Source: an uncultured Actinomyces sp. | GTDB lineage: Bacteria > Actinomycetota > Actinomycetes > Actinomycetales > Actinomycetaceae | Assembly (NCBI GenBank): GCA_902773415.1 | Contig: CACYEE010000206.1 | Span: 1 to 20,431 of the forward strand | Reading direction: 5' to 3' | Length of the DNA: 20,431 nucleotides | Part shown: positions 1-6,759 of the stretch, in pieces | Numbering within the stretch: the first letter of the stretch is position 1 | Layout: each line of letters opens with the position of its first letter | The notes under the pieces: model-generated | Told to the model about the DNA's origin: nothing | Database searches by the model: none | What the model saw: only the letters and a program-made list of their open reading frames with translations | Position numbers and translations under genes: made by a program

Positions 1-298
1 CGCTCATGGCATCGTATTCGTCCCAGTCGCCGGTGGCTGCGCCATGCAGGCTCAGGCGAAGGAAGTGCTCGGCGGCCGCCACGGCACCGGCTTCCCCGGA
101 ATCGGCCATCGCCTCGGGAGCAACGGGAGGCGCCGCATCGGAACCTGCGGCAGGCAACGCCACCGTCGCGCCCGAAGACGCGGAACCGGCAGCGGACGCT
201 CCCGCGCCGGCCTGCGAACCGCAGACGCAGGCGGCAAGGGACATGGCTGCTGTCAAGGCTGCGGCAAGGCCCAGCCCGCGGGTGAGATGGCGAGTCAT
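1..298 (-). CDS. Secreted lipoprotein, DUF6318-like, N-terminal part (cut by window edge)
   Basis: The minus strand is open from an ATG at 298 to the window edge, giving 99 residues with no stop. The protein starts MTRHLTRGLGLAAALTAAMS and continues LAACVCGS, a type II signal peptide with lipobox LAAC (Cys24 would be lipidated). A low-complexity Ala/Gly/Ser/Pro linker of about 50 residues follows, then the start of a folded domain, AAEHFLRLSLHGAATGDWDE. That segment resembles the start of the DUF6318 domain of actinobacterial lipoproteins (recalled, not searched). The likely product is a membrane-anchored extracellular lipoprotein of unknown function. No ribosome binding site precedes the ATG; a TAGGCT box ends six bases upstream, so the mRNA may be leaderless. 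The coding call is firm; the family name is tentative because most of the domain is missing. Confidence 0.75.
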   Translation of the reverse strand, partial: MTRHLTRGLGLAAALTAAMSLAACVCGSQAGAGASAAGSASSGATVALPAAGSDAAPPVAPEAMADSGEAGAVAAAEHFLRLSLHGAATGDWDEYDAMS

Positions 299-304
299 GA
301 CGCC

Positions 305-310
305 AGCCTA
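305..310 (-). promoter_or_regulatory. -10 box (TAGGCT) of the lipoprotein gene, leaderless configuration
   Basis: On the minus strand TAGGCT is followed by six bases (GGCGTC) and then the ATG at 298. This fits the actinobacterial TANNNT -10 consensus, with transcription starting at or next to the start codon. No convincing -35 hexamer was seen. Confidence 0.5.
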
Positions 311-471
311 CCAGCCACGCCACGCTCCCGGGACCCTCGTCCCACATGCGGGAAGCGCCGGCCCGCGGGCGTGCCTGCCGAACCCGCCGCCCCTCTGCAA
401 AGCCCGAACCCAGGCATCGCGCCCAACGCCACTGCCAATCGCCGCCCATGCTTCCGAATGCCGGAAAGGGA

Positions 472-526
472 GGCTGCGTTCGGTCGCTTCGCTCCCTCTC
501 GCAGATTCCTCGCTCCAGTCGTGCGC
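472..526. repeat. Diverged dispersed repeat, copy A (see 3813-3868)
   Basis: A stretch beginning GGCTGCGTTCG aligns by eye with 3813-3868 at 38 of 49 positions, with one single-base gap early on. It lies in non-coding DNA. The copies are too diverged to call a named element. Each copy lies within about 80 bases of a palindrome, which suggests parts of one degenerate extragenic element. Confidence 0.35.
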
Positions 527-550
527 ACGCAAGCCCGCGCCGCAAAACCC

Positions 551-583
551 GCGTATCAAAGGTGTCTGACACCTTTGATACGC
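551..583. repeat. Perfect 16-bp palindrome with single-base centre
   Basis: The left arm 551-566 is GCGTATCAAAGGTGTC, the centre is T567, and the right arm 568-583 is its exact reverse complement. Its core GGTGTC-T-GACACC, flanked by AAAG/CTTT, resembles extragenic palindromes I associate with REP/RAYT-type repeats (recalled). It lies downstream of the minus-strand genes ending at 657, so it could also act as a transcription terminator, though it has no T-run on either side. Confidence 0.65.
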
Positions 584-656
584 CCACCCCGCGTCGCCCG
601 ACGTGGAAACCGACGAACTCGCGCGAATCTCGATCGACCGGCACCACCGGGCGCGG

Positions 657-761
657 CTAGCCGAACAAGGCCGAGATTCCGGCACCGACGGTGCTCATGA
701 GCAGCGCAATCAGCACGGCAATGACGATGAAGCGACCGGCGCTCATTCCGTTGCGCATCAT
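657..761 (-). CDS. Small single-pass membrane protein, 34 aa
   Basis: This short frame starts with ATG-ATG at 761, and its first codon overlaps the TGA of the phosphatase gene (ATGA overlap, 758-761), so the two are translationally coupled. The product begins MMRNGMSAGRF and continues with a hydrophobic segment (FIVIAVLIALLMSTVGAG, residues 11-28) that would span the membrane once. It ends ISALFG followed by TAG. Function is unknown; I do not recognise a named family. Support comes from the stop-start overlap, the clean transmembrane helix and positively charged N-terminus, and the lack of any competing frame here. It is too short for ordinary gene finders and may be missed in annotations of relatives. 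Confidence 0.6.
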   Translation of the reverse strand: MMRNGMSAGRFIVIAVLIALLMSTVGAGISALFG

Positions 762-1549
762 GGGTCGTCCCTTTCCTCTTCCTCGGTCGGGTCCTCCGCC
801 GGGCCTGCGGAGCCGAAGGCGGGAGAGTACCCGTCACCGTCGCTGTTCGAGCCGGCACTGGAGTCCTCTTTATCGAACCGCGTCTCCGGCCGGGCATAGA
901 AATCGGGAATCAGCGAATCGTCGTAGTAGACCTTGTCCTCTTCCACGAGCTCGAACTCGCCGCCTTCGATGCGCACGATGTTGACTGCCAGATTCGGCGG
1001 CACCTTGCCATGCCAGAAATCCGAATTGTCCTCGTAGACGTGCCACAGCAGCGCCCGCACCGCCAGTCCGTGCATCGCGACGAGCACCGTCGCTTCGGCG
1101 AGGTCTTCGCGTCCGGCAAGTTCGCGCAGGAACTCGCCTGTGCGAGCAATGACGTCGCGAATCGACTCTCCGCCTTTCCATTGGCAGTACTCGAGCGGTT
1201 CGGTGAAGAAACGGCGATAATCCTCGATCGGAACCGGAAGCTCGTAGCCCTCCCGGTCGATGCGCAGGGCCTCCCACGTGCCGAAATTGATTTCCTTGAT
1301 CCGTTCGTCGAGCACGATTTCGAGCGAAGGCGCGCTTGCGGCATTTTCCGCGAGAACCAGTTCGGCTGTGCGGCGCGCTCGCTGGAGCGGCGAGGAGAAA
1401 ACGGCGTCGAAGCGAACATCGGCGAGCGCCTTGCCGGTGACCTTCGCGAGATTCACCCCGTTGTCGTTGAGCGGAACGTCCGTCCAGCCGCCAAGCCTAC
1501 GCTCGCGGTTGAGCGGCGTTTCTCCGTGTCGAACAAGATAGACCAGCAT
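758..1549 (-). CDS. Histidine phosphatase family protein (phosphoglycerate-mutase-like)
   Basis: The 263-residue protein opens with MLVYLVRHGET, the RHG signature in which His8 would be phosphorylated. Other family residues visible are Arg57 in SSPLQRARRTA, the acidic segment DERIKEINFG (81-90), and the second catalytic His160 in VAMHGLAVRALL. These mark a cytosolic branch-2 histidine phosphatase. The substrate (a sugar phosphate, a cofactor phosphate or other) cannot be read from sequence, and true glycolytic mutase activity is not implied. Residues past about 225 form a disordered acidic/Ser-rich tail ending EEEERDDP, longer than usual. The start is set by AAGGAG at 1556-1561, six bases upstream. 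It forms an operon with the 34-residue membrane peptide and is divergent from proS. Confidence 0.9.
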   Translation of the reverse strand: MLVYLVRHGETPLNRERRLGGWTDVPLNDNGVNLAKVTGKALADVRFDAVFSSPLQRARRTAELVLAENAASAPSLEIVLDERIKEINFGTWEALRIDREGYELPVPIEDYRRFFTEPLEYCQWKGGESIRDVIARTGEFLRELAGREDLAEATVLVAMHGLAVRALLWHVYEDNSDFWHGKVPPNLAVNIVRIEGGEFELVEEDKVYYDDSLIPDFYARPETRFDKEDSSAGSNSDGDGYSPAFGSAGPAEDPTEEEERDDP

Positions 1550-1573
1550 CGATAGCTCCTTCGCTTTGGTCTC

Positions 1574-1579
1574 AGCCTA
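1574..1579 (-). promoter_or_regulatory. Putative -10 box (TAGGCT) for the phosphatase gene
   Basis: On the minus strand TATAGGCT lies about 25 bases before the ATG, leaving room for a short leader containing the AAGGAG ribosome binding site at 1556-1561. No clear -35 is visible. The same TAGGCT hexamer recurs in front of other genes in the window. Confidence 0.4.
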
Positions 1580-1815
1580 TACCTTTACGGCCGGCAGGGC
1601 TCGCCTCGGTCCGACGAATCCTCGCTATGTTCCGTCCGTCCGCGCGTGGCGCAAGTGCTGCTTGTGCGTCCGATCGTGCATGAAAGCCGCAAGGCGGTAC
1701 GTTGCGAAAGCACGTGTGCCGCGCATCCGCGCACGCAGGGCCGGTGCGCAGGCAGGGTGGGCTCGAATGTGACGTGCGCCAGAGCCTGCGCTCGGGGGAG
1801 GGGCAAAACAGGGGG

Positions 1816-1821
1816 TATATT
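1816..1821 (+). promoter_or_regulatory. -10 box (TATATT) of proS, leaderless configuration
   Basis: TATATT is followed by seven bases (GGGAGCC) and the proS ATG at 1829, so transcription would begin at or next to the start codon. GGGAG is too close to the ATG to serve as a normal ribosome binding site, which favours the leaderless reading. Confidence 0.5.
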
Positions 1822-1828
1822 GGGAGCC

Positions 1829-3628
1829 ATGCTGAAAATGTCCTCCCTTTTCGTCCGTACCCTTCGCGAGGATCCTGCCGACGCAGAGGTCGCCTCGCAC
1901 AAGCTTCTCGTGCGCGGAGGCTACATCCGCCGCGTCGCTCCCGGCGTGTACACGTGGCTGCCGCTTGGCCTGCGCGTATTCCGAAAGGTCGAGCAGGTCG
2001 TGCGCGAGGAAATGGACGCGGCCGGCGCCCAGGAAGTGCTCTTGCCGGCCCTCCTTCCGCGCGACCCCTACGAGCAGACGAACCGTTGGAGCGAATACGG
2101 CCCCACGCTCTTCAAGCTGCAGGACCGCAAGGGCGGCGACTACCTCCTTGGCCCCACGCACGAGGAGATGTTCACCCTCGCCGTCAAGGACATGTATTCC
2201 TCTTACAAGGACCTTCCCGTCATCCTCTACCAGATTCAGACGAAGTACCGCGACGAGGCGCGCCCGCGCGCAGGCATCATCCGTTCGCGCGCCTTCTCCA
2301 TGAAGGACGCCTATTCCTTCGACATCGACGACGAAGGCCTGGCCAGGTCCTACGATTCGATGCGCGTCGCCTACCAGAAGACCTTCGACCGCCTCGGCCT
2401 TCCCTACGTCATCTGCTCGGCCATGTCCGGCGCGATGGGCGGTTCGCGTTCCGAAGAGTTCCTTTTCCCGACCGAGATTGGCGAGGATACTTTTGTGCGT
2501 TCTGCCGGCGGGTATGCCGCAAACGTCGAGGCCGTGACGACGCCGGCCCTCCCCGGGGTTTCCTTCGAGAACGTGCCCGAACCCGAGGTGGTTCCCACCC
2601 CCGAGGCTCCGACCATCGAGACTCTCGTCGAGGTCTGCAACGACCTGCGTCCGCGCGGAGGCCAGCCTTGGCAGGCCTCCGACACGCTCAAGAACGTTGT
2701 CGTCGCCGCCGTGCATCCCGACGGCGAACGCGAAGTGCTCGTCATCGGCCTGCCCGGCGACCGCGAGGTCGACATGAAGCGCGTGGAGGCCGCGCTGTCT
2801 CCGGCCGAGGTCGACATGGCCACGCCCGAGGACCTTGAAAAGTACCCCGAGCTCGTCCCGGGCTACATCGGCCCGCAGGTCATCGGCCCGCAGTCGGCAC
2901 GCCGCGCCGAGATGGGCGAGGAGGAGCGCGAAGCCGGAAAGCTGCCGCTGCGCTACCTGCTCGACCCGCATGTGGCCCGAGGATCCGCATGGATCACCGG
3001 TGCGAACAAGGTCGAGCATCACGTGTTCCATCTTGTTTACGGCCGCGACTTCGAGGCCGACGGTTTCATCGAGGCTGCCGAGGTTCGCGAAGGCGACATG
3101 GCTCCCGACGGTTCCGGCCCGCTCGAGCTTGCGCGCGGCATCGAAATCGGCCACATTTTCGCCCTTGGCCGCAAGTACTCCAAGGCTCTCGGCCTTACCG
3201 TGCTCGACCAGAACGGCAAGGCGACCGTCGTGACGATGGGTTCCTACGGAATCGGCGTCTCGCGCGTCATGGCCGCCCTCGCAGAGCACAACCACGACGG
3301 CAAGGGCCTCGTCTGGCCCAAGGAGATTGCGCCTGCCCAGGTGCATGTGCTGGCCACCGGAAAGGGCGACGAGGTTTTCGACACCGCCGCCGCCATCGCC
3401 GGAGAGCTCGAGGAGGCCGGCGTCGAGGTGCTCTACGATGACCGCCGCAAGGTTTCGGCCGGCGTCAAGTTCGCCGACTACGAACTGCTTGGCATTCCCT
3501 ATGCCGTTGTCGTGGGCCGTGGCCTGAAGAGCGGCGTCGTCGAGGTTCGCGACCGTGCCGCCGGCACGTCCGAAGAGGTTGCCGTCGTCGAAGGCGTCGC
3601 GAGGATTTGCGAGGTTGCCGGCCTGTAG
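1829..3628 (+). CDS. proS: Prolyl-tRNA synthetase, bacterial type with editing insertion
   Basis: The 599-residue product charges tRNA-Pro with proline in the cytosol. Class II motif 2 is seen at about residues 140-160 (YRDEARPRAG then FSMKDAYSF), and motif 3 at 471-479 (GSYGIGVSR). Between them, at about 220-400, is the long insertion typical of bacterial-type ProS, the YbaK-like domain that hydrolyses mischarged Ala-tRNA-Pro. The C-terminal 130 residues are the anticodon-binding domain (about 505-599, including VLYDDRRKVSAGVKFAD). The ATG at 1829 is chosen because MLKMSSLFVRTLREDPADAE matches the usual N-terminus; the frame is open further upstream, but the extension is Arg/Cys-rich and unlike the family. 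ATG 1838 (Met4) is the alternative. The gene is monocistronic as far as visible and is followed by a strong hairpin. Confidence 0.97.
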   Translation: MLKMSSLFVRTLREDPADAEVASHKLLVRGGYIRRVAPGVYTWLPLGLRVFRKVEQVVREEMDAAGAQEVLLPALLPRDPYEQTNRWSEYGPTLFKLQDRKGGDYLLGPTHEEMFTLAVKDMYSSYKDLPVILYQIQTKYRDEARPRAGIIRSRAFSMKDAYSFDIDDEGLARSYDSMRVAYQKTFDRLGLPYVICSAMSGAMGGSRSEEFLFPTEIGEDTFVRSAGGYAANVEAVTTPALPGVSFENVPEPEVVPTPEAPTIETLVEVCNDLRPRGGQPWQASDTLKNVVVAAVHPDGEREVLVIGLPGDREVDMKRVEAALSPAEVDMATPEDLEKYPELVPGYIGPQVIGPQSARRAEMGEEEREAGKLPLRYLLDPHVARGSAWITGANKVEHHVFHLVYGRDFEADGFIEAAEVREGDMAPDGSGPLELARGIEIGHIFALGRKYSKALGLTVLDQNGKATVVTMGSYGIGVSRVMAALAEHNHDGKGLVWPKEIAPAQVHVLATGKGDEVFDTAAAIAGELEEAGVEVLYDDRRKVSAGVKFADYELLGIPYAVVVGRGLKSGVVEVRDRAAGTSEEVAVVEGVARICEVAGL

Positions 3629-3671
3629 GCATCCGAAGGGGAGGGCTGTCTCGAAAGGGTGCCCAGAGCTT

Positions 3672-3714
3672 GCCGGGTCGGGAATCGGCATGTTGTTCCG
3701 ATTCCCGACCCGGC
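3672..3714. terminator. Hairpin downstream of proS, probable terminator
   Basis: Perfect 17-bp arms at 3672-3688 and 3698-3714 enclose a 9-base loop. The hairpin starts about 44 bases after the proS stop, between convergent genes, so it could end transcription from both sides. There is no proper T-run, only a short GTTTG, which is common for high-GC actinobacterial terminators. Confidence 0.6.
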
Positions 3715-3742
3715 CGTTTGCGCAGATCGGAGAGTCGGGTGT

Positions 3743-3791
3743 CGCAAAGGGGCAGGCCTGGCGTCGCATGAGGGGGACACTCCCCTTTGCG
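3743..3791. repeat. Inverted repeat with GGGGGACACTCCCC core
   Basis: Arms CGCAAAGGGG (3743-3752) and CCCCTTTGCG (3782-3791) are perfect complements around 29 bases. The right side also contains a tighter near-palindrome, AGGGGGACACTCCCCT (3771-3786). The AAAGGGG/CCCCTTT arms and the central GACAC recall the 551-583 palindrome and the truB insertion. It lies in non-coding DNA. Confidence 0.45.
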
Positions 3792-3812
3792 GCACTGGCC
3801 TTGGCGAATCGG

Positions 3813-3868
3813 GGACTGCGTTCGCTTGCTTCCTTCCCCCTGCCAGCTTCCTTGTTCCGGTCTCGCTC
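3813..3868. repeat. Diverged dispersed repeat, copy B (see 472-526)
   Basis: This stretch begins GGACTGCGTTCG and aligns with 472-526 at 38 of 49 positions by eye. It follows the 3743-3791 inverted repeat by about 20 bases, so the two may be parts of one degenerate extragenic element. Confidence 0.35.
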
Positions 3869-4003
3869 GAGCTTGCTCGCGCGGAGCTTCCGCTCGTCGC
3901 TGTCCGCGATTCTCGCCCCGGCGGCGACGGGCACGCATTTGCGAGACGGCTCCTTTTTGCAGCCTCCTTGCTTGTTCCCGCGGCGCGGATGGCCCGGTCC
4001 CGG

Positions 4004-5020
4004 CTAGTCGAGAATATGCGCCTGGGCGCGCTCCGTGTCGGTCTGGTAGAGGGAATAGAGGTAGTCGACGATGGCGCGGGTCTGCTCGGGCCCTGCGGCG
4101 CGGCTCGCTTCGAGCAGCATGTCGGTGAGCTGGTCGAGTGCCATCATGGTGAGGCTTTCGTTGTCCGCGAGCTTGGGGTATTGCGCCACGGCGGCGCGCT
4201 TGTCGGCGATTCCTGCCTGAAGCATCTCGTCCTCGAGGGAGGTTATCGTCTCGATTCGCGATTCGACGTCGCTTCGGGCTTCGGGGGCTATCAGCGAGGC
4301 GTCCCTTTCAAGCCATTGGCGAGCTTGTGCAAGACGGTCGAGGCTTTCGGAGGAATCGAGCGTTGTCGCGACGGCGGGAAGGTCGAGGGTTCCGGCTGCG
4401 GGAACGTGGAGACCGGAAGCGGTTGCGAGGCGGGCGGCGAGGATTTTCGCGTCGAGGGCGATGGCGGCGAGGGATTCGCGCTCGGCCCCGGTCCGGCTGG
4501 CGGAGTCGGAGATTGCGGCGGAAGAGAAGTTGTCGAGGTCGGAGAGCAGGGAAGAGGGGTCTGCTTTTGGCGGATCCGTGGCGAGCGGGGGATTGGTGTG
4601 TCCGCTGGGCGTGTTGCCGTCGGGCCAGGGAATCCAGACTCCGCCGAGCCTGGCGGTCCATGTTTCGGCGTGGGCGGCGATGTCGGCGGCCGTTGGGGTT
4701 CCGGTGCCGATCGTCTTTGCATGGTTGGCGATTCTCGTTGCCAGCACGGCAAGTTCCTGGCGTGCGATTTCGGAGGCGGATGCGGGTTCGGGGTCGAGGT
4801 TCTGGTTGTCGAGACGTATCCCGAGATAGAGGGAGCCGGCGAAGGTGCCTGCGATGAGGAGGCCGGAAAGGACGGATAGGATTTTCGATTTGCGTTCTTT
4901 TCTGGCGGGTTCGGCGACGCTGCCAGTCTGGGAGCGGTCGTCGTCGAAGAGCCACGGCGCGTTCATCGGTTCGAAGTCGTCGGCCTCGAAGGGGGCGGCG
5001 GGCGGGATGTGCGCAGTCAT
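4004..5020 (-). CDS. Single-pass membrane protein of unknown function, helical C-terminal domain
   Basis: I do not recognise a named family. Starting at the ATG at 5020 (MTAHIPPAAPF), the product has 338 residues: a cytosolic N-terminus of about 45 residues ending in a basic patch (ARKERKSK), one transmembrane helix (ILSVLSGLLIAGTFAGSLYL), then a mostly alpha-helical Ala-rich outer domain with Gly/Pro-rich GGVWIPWPDG about halfway. It sits between proS and rimP, where many actinobacteria carry a ferritin-like DUF4439 protein; whether this is a divergent relative is a guess. The frame is open upstream to 5173, but those codons lie in the rimP promoter region and read as Pro/Arg-rich, so the shorter start is preferred although its ribosome binding site is poor. 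It is divergent from rimP and convergent with proS. Confidence 0.8.
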   Translation of the reverse strand: MTAHIPPAAPFEADDFEPMNAPWLFDDDRSQTGSVAEPARKERKSKILSVLSGLLIAGTFAGSLYLGIRLDNQNLDPEPASASEIARQELAVLATRIANHAKTIGTGTPTAADIAAHAETWTARLGGVWIPWPDGNTPSGHTNPPLATDPPKADPSSLLSDLDNFSSAAISDSASRTGAERESLAAIALDAKILAARLATASGLHVPAAGTLDLPAVATTLDSSESLDRLAQARQWLERDASLIAPEARSDVESRIETITSLEDEMLQAGIADKRAAVAQYPKLADNESLTMMALDQLTDMLLEASRAAGPEQTRAIVDYLYSLYQTDTERAQAHILD

Positions 5021-5181
5021 GCATCCATACTGCCAGTTTTCGCCTTGGGGTGGGACATGCGCTGCATGGGGCCGTGCCACATTCGCCAGTCTGGCCGTGG
5101 CGCGTGGAGGGGCCTTCCTCGGTTTCGCCGTTGGTGGACGGGAGCGGTATGGCCGGTTGGGTGCGGAGCGCAAAGGCGGGG

Positions 5182-5187
5182 TAGGGT
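5182..5187 (+). promoter_or_regulatory. -10 box (TAGGGT) of rimP, leaderless configuration
   Basis: TAGGGT is followed by GGAGGC and the rimP ATG at 5194. The GGAGG lies only one base from the start codon, too close for ordinary ribosome binding, so a transcript starting at the ATG is plausible. An alternative is a longer transcript with unusual spacing. Confidence 0.4.
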
Positions 5188-5193
5188 GGAGGC

Positions 5194-5763
5194 ATGGGAA
5201 AGTCGACGAAGAAGCAGCGCACGGCCGGTCGCGCGACCGGGAAGACGAACAGCGGCCCGAAGCGGGCGGCAGGGCCGGCTCCTATTTCCGACGAGGTAAC
5301 GGTGCGGATTTCCGAGGCGATTGCCGGCGTGGTGGCGCAGTCTGGCCTTTATCTCGAGTCCGTGCGGGCGATGCGTGCGAGAGGAACGCGAATCGTCCAG
5401 GTGACTGTCGATCTTCCGTGGGGCCCGGGCGGTCTCGGCTCGGATCGGCTGACGGAGGTTTCGCGGGAGATTTCGGCCAGGCTCGACGACGCCGACCTTG
5501 TCGAGGGACCCTACAGTCTGGAGGTCTCGACGCCGGGGGCGGAACGGAATCTTGTCGAGACGCGCCATTTCTCGCGTGCGGAAGGGCGTGTGCTGGATGT
5601 CCGCATGGCCGATGGGAGCCGTTTCGAGGCGCGGCTTGAATCCGTAGCGGGAGACACGCTCAATCTGAGGAGCGAAAACGGCGTTCTTTCCGTACGATTG
5701 GGGGATATTGAAAGCGCACGTGTTCAGCTCGAGCTTGGCGGTGAACGAGGCGAGGAAAGGTAG
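5194..5763 (+). CDS. rimP: Ribosome maturation factor RimP
   Basis: The 189-residue protein is required for maturation of the 30S ribosomal subunit in the cytosol. The family core starts near residue 35 (VTVRISEAIAGVVAQSGLYL). The signature YSLEVSTPGAERNL followed by RHFSRAEGR is at 107-132, and the C-terminal SH3-like domain runs to about 180. The first 30 residues are a basic Lys/Arg/Gly extension seen in some actinobacterial versions. rimP lies directly before nusA, as in most bacteria: its TAG stop is nine bases from the nusA ATG. The first gene of the long plus-strand cluster, it has its own putative -10 box. Confidence 0.93.
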   Translation: MGKSTKKQRTAGRATGKTNSGPKRAAGPAPISDEVTVRISEAIAGVVAQSGLYLESVRAMRARGTRIVQVTVDLPWGPGGLGSDRLTEVSREISARLDDADLVEGPYSLEVSTPGAERNLVETRHFSRAEGRVLDVRMADGSRFEARLESVAGDTLNLRSENGVLSVRLGDIESARVQLELGGERGEER

Positions 5764-5766
5764 GCT
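5761..5766 (+). promoter_or_regulatory. Internal -10 box (TAGGCT) before nusA, overlapping the rimP stop codon
   Basis: TAGGCT begins with the rimP TAG stop and is followed by TTTGAC and the nusA ATG at 5773, the same six-base spacing as in front of the DUF6318-like gene. It could give a second, leaderless nusA transcript. The alternative is translation from the rimP mRNA using GAAAGG at 5755-5760, 12 bases upstream. Confidence 0.4.
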
Positions 5767-5772
5767 TTTGAC

Positions 5773-6759
5773 ATGGACATTAAGATGGACGAGCTCCGGA
5801 AGGCCGAGAAGGAGCTTGAGATTCCTCTCGATGAGCTCCTCGATGCGGTCGAAGATGCTCTTATGCATGCCTATCTTCGTCGCAGCGGGGCGATCAGGGG
5901 AGCCCGCGTGGTTTTCGATCGCGAGACGGGCGAGGCCCAGGTTCTCGCTCCCGAGGTCGACGAGGACGGCAGCGTCATCGGCGAGTTCGACGATACTCCG
6001 AAGGATTTCGGGCGCATTGCGACGGCGACTGCACGCTCGATTATCGTTCAGCGCATCAACGACGCCAAAACGAATCGGATTCTCGGGCCTTTCAAGGACA
6101 AGCTGAACGAGATCGTCTCCGGCACGGTCCAATACGATTCCTACCAGACAACGGGGGACGTCAAGATCCTGATCGGCGACTACGAGGCGCTTCTTCGCTC
6201 CGAGGAGCAGCTTCCCGGGGAGCGGCTGGCGCATAACGACATTGTCCGGGCGCTGGTAATCGAGGCGAGTGCGGGGCAGCGCGGGGCGATCATTCGCCTG
6301 TCGCGCAGCCATCCGGATTTTGTCCGAAAGCTTTTTGAACGCGAGGTTCCCGAAATCGAGACCGGCGTCGTCGAAATCGTGGCGCTTTCGCGCGAGGCGG
6401 GCCACCGCTCCAAGGTCGCGGTGTGGACCGCCGAACCCGACATCAACGCAAAGGGCGCCTGCATCGGCCATAACGGCCAGCGTGTTCGCGCCGTCATGTC
6501 GGAGATTGCCGGGGAGAAGATCGACATTGTCGACTATGACGACGACATCGCGACGTTTATTGCTTCCGCCCTGTCTCCGGCGCATGTCATCCGCGTCGAT
6601 ATTCTCGACAGGAACCGGCGGATGGCCCGGGCGATTGTTCCGGACAAGGAAGCCTCCCTCGCGATTGGCAAGGAAGCCCAGAATGTGCGTCTGGCCGCGA
6701 AGCTGACCGGCTGGTCGATCGATATCCGCAAGGAGTCGGAGGATCCCGAAGCGAACTAG
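5773..6759 (+). CDS. nusA: Transcription termination/antitermination factor NusA
   Basis: The 328-residue protein binds RNA polymerase and nascent RNA and modulates pausing, termination and antitermination. Domains in order: N-terminal RNA-polymerase-binding domain (about 1-115), S1 domain (about 116-185, SGTVQYDSYQTTGDVKILIG), KH1 (about 186-260, with G232-H-N-G235 in ACIGHNGQRVRA), and KH2 (about 261-320, with GKEA at 299-302 in LAIGKEAQNVRLAAKLTGW). It lacks the C-terminal acidic repeats of enterobacterial NusA, as expected for actinobacteria. It follows rimP by nine bases. Downstream, the ylxR gene expected before infB is not intact. Confidence 0.96.
   Translation: MDIKMDELRKAEKELEIPLDELLDAVEDALMHAYLRRSGAIRGARVVFDRETGEAQVLAPEVDEDGSVIGEFDDTPKDFGRIATATARSIIVQRINDAKTNRILGPFKDKLNEIVSGTVQYDSYQTTGDVKILIGDYEALLRSEEQLPGERLAHNDIVRALVIEASAGQRGAIIRLSRSHPDFVRKLFEREVPEIETGVVEIVALSREAGHRSKVAVWTAEPDINAKGACIGHNGQRVRAVMSEIAGEKIDIVDYDDDIATFIASALSPAHVIRVDILDRNRRMARAIVPDKEASLAIGKEAQNVRLAAKLTGWSIDIRKESEDPEAN

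Larger units (their letters stand above)
299..656. other. Intergenic region with palindrome and diverged dispersed repeat
   Basis: These 358 bases lie between the lipoprotein gene and the small membrane-peptide gene. No reading frame looks coding. The region contains a repeat at 472-526 that resembles 3813-3868, and the perfect palindrome at 551-583. The rest is GC-rich and featureless to me. Confidence 0.6.
3629..4003. other. Convergent intergenic region with hairpin, palindrome and repeat copy
   Basis: These 375 bases separate proS (plus) from the membrane-protein gene (minus). They contain the 3672-3714 hairpin, the 3743-3791 inverted repeat, and a second copy of the dispersed repeat at 3813-3868. 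Frames crossing the region are Arg/Ser/Leu-rich and look non-coding. Confidence 0.6.

Noticed and set aside
1625..3934. A 769-codon open frame on the minus strand opposite proS
   Set aside because: It mirrors the codon pattern of proS, which carries all class II synthetase motifs. The antisense product is Arg/Gly/His/Val-rich and has no ribosome binding site or recognisable domain.
5021..5173. Upstream extension (51 codons) of the membrane-protein gene at 4004-5020
   Set aside because: The added residues are Pro/Arg-rich and would cover most of the short divergent gap that must hold the rimP promoter; the ATG at 5020 gives a normal cytosolic tail before the membrane helix.
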